From positions 1 to 12,570 of the forward strand of contig NVTG01000032.1 in assembly GCA_002401495.1 (NCBI GenBank): a DNA stretch of 12,570 nucleotides, written 5' to 3'. The position numbers and the translations under genes were made by a program. The stretch's first letter is position 1; each line of letters begins with the position of its first letter. The stretch comes from Candidatus Kaiserbacteria bacterium. GTDB lineage: Bacteria; Patescibacteria; Paceibacteria; UBA9973; UBA2100. Of the stretch, positions 6,719 to 12,419 are shown piece after piece. The notes under the pieces were generated by a model. It was not told where the DNA came from, did no database searches, and saw only the letters and a list, made by a program, of their open reading frames with translations.

Positions 6719-7084
6719 TTAGTCAGCGTGCTCTAAACAAGTTGACGCTGCGGGGTTAGCCTCCAGTCGAGCAACAGGTATCTCTATCCCGTCTTCTAAA
6801 CATACACCGTATGTTCCTTTTTTCATTCTATCCAATGCTTCTTTTACGTTGTTAAAACGTGTTTCAAGTTCAGTAACAATACCTTCATTTGTTGTCTTTT
6901 CTTCAAAGCGATCTGCCAAAATTGACGCATCTGCTGTTCCAGTCTCGTAGTTACCACTAGTTCCATGCCAATCGTGAGGATTGCTCGGATTAATCTTCCC
7001 GATGTCGGTAAGCTCAATTTCTAAAGTCGCCATTTCTTGTTCAAGACGCGCTTTTAGCTTGTTTAATGTTCGTTTATCTACCAT
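6719..7084 (-). CDS. DksA/TraR-family protein with altered zinc site
   Basis: This 121-residue protein has an N-terminal coiled-coil-like helix (residues 2-30), a middle segment with NYETGTADAS and RFEEKTTNEGIV, and a C-terminal DksA/TraR motif: GTYGVCLEDGIEIPVARLEANPAASTCLEH (in pieces, residues 90-119). Family members bind the RNA polymerase secondary channel and tune initiation, some with ppGpp. The usual four zinc cysteines (CxxC...CxxC) are C95, D98, C116 and H119 here, so zinc binding may be lost or changed. I start it at ATG 7084, because an upstream in-frame start at 7102 overlaps the TATAGT hexamer. It has its own promoter although it follows the pnp operon in the same direction. Confidence 0.85.
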   Translation of the reverse strand: MVDKRTLNKLKARLEQEMATLEIELTDIGKINPSNPHDWHGTSGNYETGTADASILADRFEEKTTNEGIVTELETRFNNVKEALDRMKKGTYGVCLEDGIEIPVARLEANPAASTCLEHAD

Positions 7085-7093
7085 ATAAGAATA

Positions 7094-7099
7094 ACTATA
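7094..7099 (-). promoter_or_regulatory. Promoter of the DksA-like gene
   Basis: TATAGT on the minus strand ends nine bases before ATG 7084, so transcription would start only two or three bases ahead of the codon. There is no Shine-Dalgarno sequence. Confidence 0.45.
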
Positions 7100-7118
7100 C
7101 ACTAAGGTTTATAACAAG

Positions 7119-8183
7119 CTAGTTAGATCTAAATCGATTAATTACCTCTCTAAGAGTTCTGGTATGACTTGTTATAACTATAGTTCCGCGGTCAATAAAT
7201 GAGTAAAAGAGACGTATATCACCACTTGAATCACGTAATATGCGAACGTCAGCGTTTTCTATAACAGTATCGGTAAATTGGCTGCCACCTACGTTAATTG
7301 CCGGTTTAACAAACCTTCCTTCTGGGCTAAAGAACGGAGATAGATTACTTTCTATATTTTTTTCCCACTCAAGCATTCCGGCATAGGCCACTCCATATGA
7401 ATTAGTTTTCAAAACCAAAAAAGGAACGTTTTCATCATCAGTAACATGCATACCGATCATGTACTCTCTTTCCAAAGATCCTATAAAAGCATCCGAAACT
7501 GATGTATTTAAGAAGGTAAGGAATTCCTGAACAGTTAAGTGTGTGCGTATTTCTTCCCCCTTTTCATTTTCAGTTGGTTGAGTGATATAAAACTCTGTGA
7601 CTGAACCAAGAGTAAAGAAAGAGGAGTGTCTAATAGCAGCAAGAAGAGTTAAAAGATTTGTTGAGTTTTTCCCTTCTATATCAATTCTTTCTCTTGATTC
7701 TACAAAGAACATCGCAGGTTCTAGGTTCAATTTTTGAGGACCACCTTCATTTAATATGTAGGCATAATATCCCCCGGCTAAAATCGTAGAGCCTAGTGCC
7801 ACAAACATAAGTCCCATAAGAGCTTTTTTAAGGAAACCGCTCTTCCTTTTTGGAATAATAGGAGCGCTACCTTTTCTGTCCCCTTCTAGAGCTGCCATCC
7901 TAACCATGGACATCTTTTTATTTAAGACTAGATTTTTTACATCGTCACTGTAGGTATGGACGATAGCTTTGTTTCTCTCACGAGGAATTTCCTCTTTCTT
8001 TTCTTCCTTTTCTTTTGAAGCCTTCTTAGGAACAAGGCTGTCCACTACCTTTTCTGCATCACTTCCAAGGCTACTTTGTATGTCACCTTTAAATGTTCGA
8101 ACAACCGCTTTGTTTAAAGCGTTTTCTGGAGTTTGTATATCCGGCGAATTACTCTCGTCGTTTTTCTGGTTGTTCTTTGGCAT
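7119..8183 (-). CDS. Membrane-anchored protein with duplicated N-terminal motif, unknown function
   Basis: This is a 354-residue protein. Residues 1-118 are polar and cytoplasmic, with a Lys/Glu-rich linker (52-70) between two copies of a motif: NKAVVRTFKGDIQ (24-36) and NKAIVHTYSDDVK (71-83), the second continuing into SMVRMAALEGDRK. A KRK patch precedes one membrane segment (about 121-143). The outer domain of some 210 residues has mixed alpha/beta character and no catalytic motif I recognise. I recall TY-xx-D motifs followed by a S-x-x-x-x-A-x-x-E segment at the N-termini of many Parcubacteria membrane proteins. The ATG lies inside the end of pnp, overlapping by 35 bases in another frame, so both are in one operon and the start is likely reached by translational coupling. 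Confidence 0.85.
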   Translation of the reverse strand: MPKNNQKNDESNSPDIQTPENALNKAVVRTFKGDIQSSLGSDAEKVVDSLVPKKASKEKEEKKEEIPRERNKAIVHTYSDDVKNLVLNKKMSMVRMAALEGDRKGSAPIIPKRKSGFLKKALMGLMFVALGSTILAGGYYAYILNEGGPQKLNLEPAMFFVESRERIDIEGKNSTNLLTLLAAIRHSSFFTLGSVTEFYITQPTENEKGEEIRTHLTVQEFLTFLNTSVSDAFIGSLEREYMIGMHVTDDENVPFLVLKTNSYGVAYAGMLEWEKNIESNLSPFFSPEGRFVKPAINVGGSQFTDTVIENADVRILRDSSGDIRLFYSFIDRGTIVITSHTRTLREVINRFRSN

Positions 8184-10293
8184 TGTTCTCGACAGGCTTT
8201 AGACCTTTCTTTGACGCGAACTCTGGATCAATATCTTTTATTGAGAGATTGATTCTCTTTCTGTCGTCAATCTCTTTGATTATAACAGGAACTCGCTCAC
8301 CTTCCTTTAGAACATCGGTAACATTGTTGATTCTAAACGGAGCAATTTCTGAAATATGAACAAGACCTTCTGTATTTGCACCAATTCTAACAAAGGCACC
8401 GAAGTCCATTATTCTAGTTACTTCTCCATCGAACTTTTCTCCCTGAACGTATTCATGAGTTAACTCTTCGATCATTTTCACTGCTAACTCTGCTGTTCCG
8501 TCTTGTCCTGTAACAAAAACGGTTCCATCATCTTCAATTGAGATTTCAGTACAGCCCGTTGTGTCTTTAATTCCGTTAATTGTTTTTCCTCCGGGGCCGA
8601 TAACAAGACCAATCCGGTCTTCTTTAATGGTTAGAGAGATTATCTTAGGAGCGCGTGCGTTTATATCACTTCTTGGTGAGTCAATTTCCGCAGTCATAAC
8701 TTTCATAATATCTAGTCGGGCGATTTTTGCTTGAGCAAACGCTTCTCCAAGAACACTTACAGGTACTCCTGCAACCTTTACGTCCATTTGCACGGCAGTA
8801 ACTCCCTCAGTTGTTCCTGCAACCTTAAAGTCCATATCTCCAAAGTGATCCTCTGGTCCTTGAATATCTGTAAGGATTTTATAATCCCCTTTTTCGTTAC
8901 TCATCATACCCATTGCAATTCCTGCAACTGGACGGACTATTGGAACTCCAGCGTCCATAAGTGCAAGAGTAGATCCACAAACACTTGCTTGCGAAGAAGA
9001 TCCATTGCTCGCCATTGTTTCAGAAACAATTCGAATTGAATATGGGAAGTCTTCCTTGCTTGGAAGAACGGGAAGGAGTGCTTTTTCAGCTAGTGCACCG
9101 TGACCTATCATTCGTCGATTGAATCCACCCACTCTTCCGGTTTCACCAACGGAAAATGGTGGGAAGTTGTAGTGGTGCATGTACCTTTTCTTTGAATTAG
9201 GATTCTCGATTGTGTTAAGAAGTTGTGCATCATCAGGCCCTCCTAGTGTTAGGGCAGAAAAAACATGTGTTCCACCACGATAGAAGATACCTGTTCCGTG
9301 AATTAAGTCAGACACGCCACCTGCTTGTGCGTATATGTCTCTAAGTTCGTCCATAGAACGTCCATCTTGCCTACGATCATTCTCGAGTGCCTCAATGTGT
9401 ACCACTTCGTCTACTTTAGTTTCAAAGTAGTCGCCTGCGTTCGTTGTCTCTTCCGGAAATTTCTCTTTAGCAATTGTCATCCATTCGTCTTTTAAGGCGT
9501 ACGCTCCTTTTTCACCGAATACGTACTCACTCATCTTTGGTTCTATTTCAGATTTGAACAATTCTTTAACGTCATCACTTGCCTCTTTAGTAGGAATGAC
9601 TTGTTTTTCTTTTCCAATCTCACTAACTATTGTCGCTTGCCATTTTTGTAGATCATTAAATACACCAACGGCCATTTCTAGACCCTTTGTTATTTTCTCT
9701 TCTGGAACCTCAAAGGCTCCAACTTCAATCATGTTTACATTTCCGTCTCTACCACAAGCTAGAAGATCCAATAGGTCGTTCTCTCGTTGTGCGTATGTTG
9801 GATTGATTATATATTCGTCGGAATCTTTCTTTAGTCCAATTCGAACAGTGCTAACGGGTCCAGCCCATGGAATGTCTGAAGTTGAAAGTGCAAGGGATGC
9901 TGCTATTACTCCAAGTACGTCTGGATCGTCTTCATCGATTGCTAAAACGCTCACTACAACTTGAATGTCTCTTCTTAGAGAGTGATCAAATAGTGGTCGT
10001 ATTGTTCTATCAATTACTCGAGCGCTTAAAATAGCCTCATCTGACGGTCGTCCTTCACGACGCATAAATCGACTACCTAAAATTGCACCAGCTGCGTAAA
10101 ACTTCTCTTCAAATTCTACAGAAAGTGGGAAATATCCCATTCCTTCTTTTTCTCTACCCATTACAGCGGTAGCCATTACAGCCGTGTTCCCGTAACTTAG
10201 TAGTACAGAGCCACTTGCTTGGTCTGCAAGGTCGTTAAATTGAGCGGTAAGGGTCTTACCTCCTATCTCAATCGTGTATTCTTTTTTTTGCAT
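8149..10293 (-). CDS. pnp: Polyribonucleotide nucleotidyltransferase (PNPase)
   Basis: PNPase degrades RNA 3' to 5' by phosphorolysis, releasing nucleoside diphosphates. At 714 residues it has standard length and all domains: the first RNase PH domain with SRFMRREGRPSDEAILSARVID, a helical linker, the second RNase PH domain with SNGSSSQASVCGSTLALMDAG and the catalytic Asp-rich GPEDHFGDMDFKVAGT, then KH (about 548-617, GPGG at 567-570) and S1 (about 618-687). The KH and S1 domains bind RNA. The short acidic/basic tail is encoded by the region overlapping the next gene. No Shine-Dalgarno is obvious; only an A-rich AAAAAGAT precedes the ATG. It is divergent from prs. Confidence 0.98.
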   Translation of the reverse strand: MQKKEYTIEIGGKTLTAQFNDLADQASGSVLLSYGNTAVMATAVMGREKEGMGYFPLSVEFEEKFYAAGAILGSRFMRREGRPSDEAILSARVIDRTIRPLFDHSLRRDIQVVVSVLAIDEDDPDVLGVIAASLALSTSDIPWAGPVSTVRIGLKKDSDEYIINPTYAQRENDLLDLLACGRDGNVNMIEVGAFEVPEEKITKGLEMAVGVFNDLQKWQATIVSEIGKEKQVIPTKEASDDVKELFKSEIEPKMSEYVFGEKGAYALKDEWMTIAKEKFPEETTNAGDYFETKVDEVVHIEALENDRRQDGRSMDELRDIYAQAGGVSDLIHGTGIFYRGGTHVFSALTLGGPDDAQLLNTIENPNSKKRYMHHYNFPPFSVGETGRVGGFNRRMIGHGALAEKALLPVLPSKEDFPYSIRIVSETMASNGSSSQASVCGSTLALMDAGVPIVRPVAGIAMGMMSNEKGDYKILTDIQGPEDHFGDMDFKVAGTTEGVTAVQMDVKVAGVPVSVLGEAFAQAKIARLDIMKVMTAEIDSPRSDINARAPKIISLTIKEDRIGLVIGPGGKTINGIKDTTGCTEISIEDDGTVFVTGQDGTAELAVKMIEELTHEYVQGEKFDGEVTRIMDFGAFVRIGANTEGLVHISEIAPFRINNVTDVLKEGERVPVIIKEIDDRKRINLSIKDIDPEFASKKGLKPVENNAKEQPEKRRE

Positions 10294-10303
10294 ATCTTTT
10301 TAG

Positions 10304-10342
10304 GTGATGTTGAGATTGCAGTACTACACTAATGTGCATCAC
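10304..10342 (-). promoter_or_regulatory. Hairpin in the pnp leader
   Basis: On the minus strand GTGATG (10337-10342) can pair with CATCAC (10304-10309) around a 27-base interval. An alternative inner TGCA/TGCA pairing (10335-10338 with 10317-10320) shares two bases with it. In E. coli pnp is autoregulated through a leader stem processed by RNase III; whether this modest stem does anything similar is unknown. Confidence 0.3.
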
Positions 10343-10381
10343 TGGGTATCTAAACACCACAATTAATTAGTAACTGGTTTC

Positions 10382-10410
10382 ACTTTACCAAACTTTTATC
10401 AGCACGCCAA
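10382..10410 (-). promoter_or_regulatory. pnp promoter with -35 and extended -10
   Basis: On the minus strand TTGGCG (10405-10410) is followed after exactly 17 bases by TAAAGT (10382-10387), with TGG just before the -10. Each box matches the consensus at four of six positions. The predicted leader is about 80 bases. The -10 of the divergent prs promoter lies only seven bases from this -35 box. Confidence 0.5.
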
Positions 10411-10413
10411 TGG

Positions 10414-10428
10414 TGGTAGACTTCATGC
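10414..10428 (+). promoter_or_regulatory. Leaderless-type extended -10 promoter of prs
   Basis: TGGTAGACT (TGG at 10414-10416, hexamer 10417-10422) is followed by TCATGC and then ATG 10429, the same six-base spacing seen elsewhere. It supports ATG 10429 over the internal ATG at 10447, from which homology alone might start the protein. Confidence 0.5.
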
Positions 10429-11406
10429 ATGAAAGATTACGGAACGATGCGAGTGTTCGGATGTAACGCTGGATCAGACATGACAGATGCAATATGTGAG
10501 AAGTTGAATATAAAAAGAGGAGATGCTCTCATCTCTACTTTCAAGGATGGAGAAACGAGAATTGAAGTTTATGATAACGTCCGCGGTGCGGATGTTTTTG
10601 TTGTAAACCCAACAAACCCTCCTGTAACAAACTTTACGGAAATGATGCTCCTAGGATCAGCCTTAAGAGATGCTTCAGCCGGAAGAGTGACATTAGTCAT
10701 TCCCTACCTTGGATATAACAGGCAAGAAAGAAAAGATCAGGGACGAATTCCGTTTAGTGCACAAGACATGATAGAAGTTCTTAAAATTTCAAGAGCAGAC
10801 AGAGTAGTTCTTTTGGATTTACACGCCTCAGCAACAGCTGAGAAGTTTAGGCCTATTATTCCTGATCACTTGTACGCAGCATACGAACTAATTCCTGAAC
10901 TTGCCGAGCTATTTAACGGAGACAAGTTTGTTATAGCGTCACCCGACGCTGGTGGAGTAACAAGAGCGAGAAAATATGCCGACATGATCGCAAGACATAA
11001 AAAAACAGACGAAATTGCAGAACTTGTTATCTTCCACAAAAGACGACCAAAGCCCGGAGAGGTTGGAGATATTCATATTGCAGGAGAAGTGGCTGACCAC
11101 GACGTATTAATAGTCGATGACATGATTGATAGTGGCGGGACTCTTATCGCGTGTGCAGAAACCGCAAAGAAAGCGGGAGCTAAAAGAATAGTTGCCGTTG
11201 CAGTACACGGATTGTTTTCAGACGGTGCCGTTAAAAGACTTGAAGAGAGTCCAATAGATGAAGTTGTTATAGCAGACTCTATTCCTCTTAGTGAAGAGGC
11301 AAAGAATTCCAAAACGATACGAATTGTTTCAGTAGCACCACTATTTGCTAAAGCGATTAGACTCTTAAACGAAGGAGAATCCTTTTCGGAATTATTTATA
11401 AACTAA
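10429..11406 (+). CDS. prs: Ribose-phosphate diphosphokinase (PRPP synthetase)
   Basis: This enzyme makes 5-phosphoribosyl diphosphate from ribose 5-phosphate and ATP, feeding nucleotide, histidine and NAD synthesis. Seen in order: FKDGE (residues 38-42), the ATP-site YNRQERK (96-102), GRIPFSAQDM, the Mg-site DLHAS (130-134), SPDAGGVTRAR (171-181), KRRPKPGEV and the PRPP loop VDDMIDSGGT (229-238). At 325 residues the length is normal. The segment after DLHA, usually QIQGFF in class I enzymes, reads SATAEKF, so allosteric control by ADP/phosphate or the subunit contact there may differ. It lies alone between divergent pnp and the convergent NYN gene. Confidence 0.97.
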   Translation: MKDYGTMRVFGCNAGSDMTDAICEKLNIKRGDALISTFKDGETRIEVYDNVRGADVFVVNPTNPPVTNFTEMMLLGSALRDASAGRVTLVIPYLGYNRQERKDQGRIPFSAQDMIEVLKISRADRVVLLDLHASATAEKFRPIIPDHLYAAYELIPELAELFNGDKFVIASPDAGGVTRARKYADMIARHKKTDEIAELVIFHKRRPKPGEVGDIHIAGEVADHDVLIVDDMIDSGGTLIACAETAKKAGAKRIVAVAVHGLFSDGAVKRLEESPIDEVVIADSIPLSEEAKNSKTIRIVSVAPLFAKAIRLLNEGESFSELFIN

Positions 11407-11439
11407 AAAGCGACCAGTTACGGTCGCTTTTTAGTTTAT
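11398..11439. terminator. Two-way rho-independent terminator shared by prs and the NYN gene
   Basis: A perfect 18-base-pair inverted repeat (11398-11415 with 11422-11439) has a six-base loop AGTTAC. The core is GCGACC/GGTCGC flanked by A5 and T5, so each strand gives a GC stem followed by a U-run. Both stop codons, prs TAA (11404-11406) and NYN-gene TAA (11436-11438), lie within the stem. Confidence 0.92.
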
Positions 11440-11975
11440 CTCTTAAGTCTTGGCATCTTCCAGCCTTTGTAAGATATAAGATATTTCTTTGGGTCGTCGT
11501 CCATGTCGATAAAATCGTCACAGGCTTCCCTCAATTTACTTGAAGACGATTTTCCAAATGAAATTACTTCCACTTGGCATCCTTCATGCTGTTGTAGGTA
11601 CTCTACAAGAGGAATGAAGTCTCCGTCCCCTGTTGCTAGGATCACCGCGTCCAATTTTGGTGCGAGAGTAACGGCATCAATTGCCATTCCAACATCCCAG
11701 TCTGCTTTTTTAGCTCCACCAAAAAAGATTTGAAGATCTTTAGTTTTAATTTCGATTCCAAGTTTGTTCATGGCTTCGAAGAAACTAGCCTCTTCTCCTG
11801 ATTCGGTTGTAACAACGTACGCGCGAGCGCGAACAAGTTGTCTTCCTGCTAATGCTTCTTTTAATACATTCCCAAAGTTAACTTTGGCTTTGTATAGGTT
11901 CTTCGCGCAGTGATATAGGTTTTGTGTGTCTATAAAAACACCAACGCGTTGACCTTCATGTTTAATAACTGTCAT
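11436..11975 (-). CDS. NYN-domain (LabA/DUF88, PIN-like) putative ribonuclease
   Basis: This 179-residue protein is covered almost fully by a NYN domain, a PIN-like metal-dependent nuclease fold. Seen are VGVFIDTQNLY (D16 and N19), then KADWDVGMAIDAV (D94 and D100), and ATGDGDFIPLV (D117 and D119). These are the acidic positions expected to bind the metal ion, all retained, so it should be active. The C-terminus (GWKMPRLKR) is basic and could bind nucleic acid. Substrates of most LabA-like proteins are unknown; RNA is the usual inference. It lies between rpsO and the pnp/prs pair, which fits a role in RNA turnover, but location alone is weak support. Confidence 0.92.
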   Translation of the reverse strand: MTVIKHEGQRVGVFIDTQNLYHCAKNLYKAKVNFGNVLKEALAGRQLVRARAYVVTTESGEEASFFEAMNKLGIEIKTKDLQIFFGGAKKADWDVGMAIDAVTLAPKLDAVILATGDGDFIPLVEYLQQHEGCQVEVISFGKSSSSKLREACDDFIDMDDDPKKYLISYKGWKMPRLKR

Positions 11976-11987
11976 ATATAAAATATA
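11976..11987 (-). promoter_or_regulatory. Leaderless-type promoter of the NYN gene
   Basis: TATATT (11982-11987, minus) is followed by TTATAT and ATG 11975, again six bases. The surrounding sequence is very AT-rich, so chance occurrence is more likely here than at the other sites. Confidence 0.4.
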
Positions 11988-12025
11988 TTGTCTTTATAAA
12001 AAATCGACCGTATAAATATCATAAC

Positions 12026-12046
12026 AAAAAATGCGCCAGAGGCGCA
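12026..12046 (-). terminator. Rho-independent terminator of rpsO
   Basis: On the minus strand TGCGCC (12041-12046), loop TCT and GGCGCA (12032-12037) are followed by six T (12026-12031). It begins 13 bases after the rpsO stop codon, so rpsO is transcribed alone and the NYN gene needs its own promoter. Confidence 0.9.
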
Positions 12047-12058
12047 CTTTTCATTGGA

Positions 12059-12325
12059 TTATTTCTTTAATCCTAGAGCTTTAATAAGTTTGCCGTAAGC
12101 TTTAGTATCTTTACCTTCTAAATACTTAAGATGTTTACGTCGGTTTGCAACCATTTGCAAAAGTCCGCGACGTGAGTGATTATCTTTGTGGTTTGCTTTC
12201 AAATGTGAAGCAAGTTCCTCAATTCGTTTACTCAAAATAGCAACTTGTGCTTCAGGTGAACCAGTGTCACCATCGTGGCGTTGTGTCTTTTTTAAAGCGT
12301 TTACCTTTTTTCGTTTTGTAAGCAT
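12059..12325 (-). CDS. rpsO: 30S ribosomal protein S15
   Basis: This 88-residue protein has the expected length and motifs: RHDGDTGSPEAQVAILSKRI near residues 16-35, HSRRGLLQMVANRRKHLKYL in the second half, and a basic tail. S15 binds the central domain of 16S rRNA early in small-subunit assembly. In many bacteria it represses its own translation by binding a leader structure, and rpsO commonly sits directly before pnp. Here the NYN gene and prs come between the two, and rpsO has its own strong promoter and terminator. The leader is about 33 bases and has no Shine-Dalgarno sequence. Confidence 0.98.
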   Translation of the reverse strand: MLTKRKKVNALKKTQRHDGDTGSPEAQVAILSKRIEELASHLKANHKDNHSRRGLLQMVANRRKHLKYLEGKDTKAYGKLIKALGLKK

Positions 12326-12338
12326 GATATAAATATGC

Positions 12339-12354
12339 CCGGAAAAGTATCCGG
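12339..12354 (-). promoter_or_regulatory. Short hairpin at the 5' end of the rpsO leader
   Basis: On the minus strand CCGGA (12350-12354) pairs with TCCGG (12339-12343) around a six-base loop. With transcription predicted to start near 12358, the stem would sit at the extreme 5' end of the mRNA. It could stabilise the transcript or serve S15 autoregulation; neither is shown. Confidence 0.4.
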
Positions 12355-12364
12355 ACGTAGAGGA

Positions 12365-12393
12365 AATATAGCACGGTTTGCCTATATTGGCAA
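12365..12393 (-). promoter_or_regulatory. Strong rpsO promoter
   Basis: On the minus strand TTGCCA (12388-12393, five of six matches to the -35 consensus) is followed after 17 bases by TATATT (12365-12370, five of six), with TGC making an extended -10. This is the best full promoter in the window. Confidence 0.75.
12378..12393. repeat. Dyad TTGCC-N6-GGCAA over the rpsO -35 box
   Basis: A perfect five-base-pair inverted repeat with a six-base centre overlaps the rpsO -35 box. It also contains TTGGCA (12387-12392) on the plus strand, 15 bases before the -10 of the divergent gene. It could be an operator for both genes or simply two back-to-back -35 boxes. Confidence 0.4.
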
Positions 12394-12407
12394 GGTTTTA
12401 TGGGTGA

Positions 12408-12419
12408 TATACTTAAGTC
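12408..12419 (+). promoter_or_regulatory. Leaderless-type extended -10 promoter at the right edge
   Basis: TGATATACT (hexamer 12408-12413) is followed by TAAGTC and then ATG 12420, giving the standard six-base spacing. Confidence 0.6.

Noticed and set aside
7085..7102. Upstream start of the DksA-like gene (MYSYSY)
   Set aside because: The six codons are formed by the TATAGT promoter region itself; ATG 7084 begins the coiled-coil helix directly.
8731..9039. Plus-strand open frame of 102 codons rich in Ser, Asn, Cys and His
   Set aside because: It lies wholly inside pnp on the opposite strand, has odd composition and no promoter signal; it is a shadow of pnp codon use.
10423..10447. prs start at the internal ATG 10447 (MRVFGCN)
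   Set aside because: Homologues often begin near this point, but TAGACT-N6 places the transcript start at ATG 10429, so the longer form is preferred with moderate confidence.
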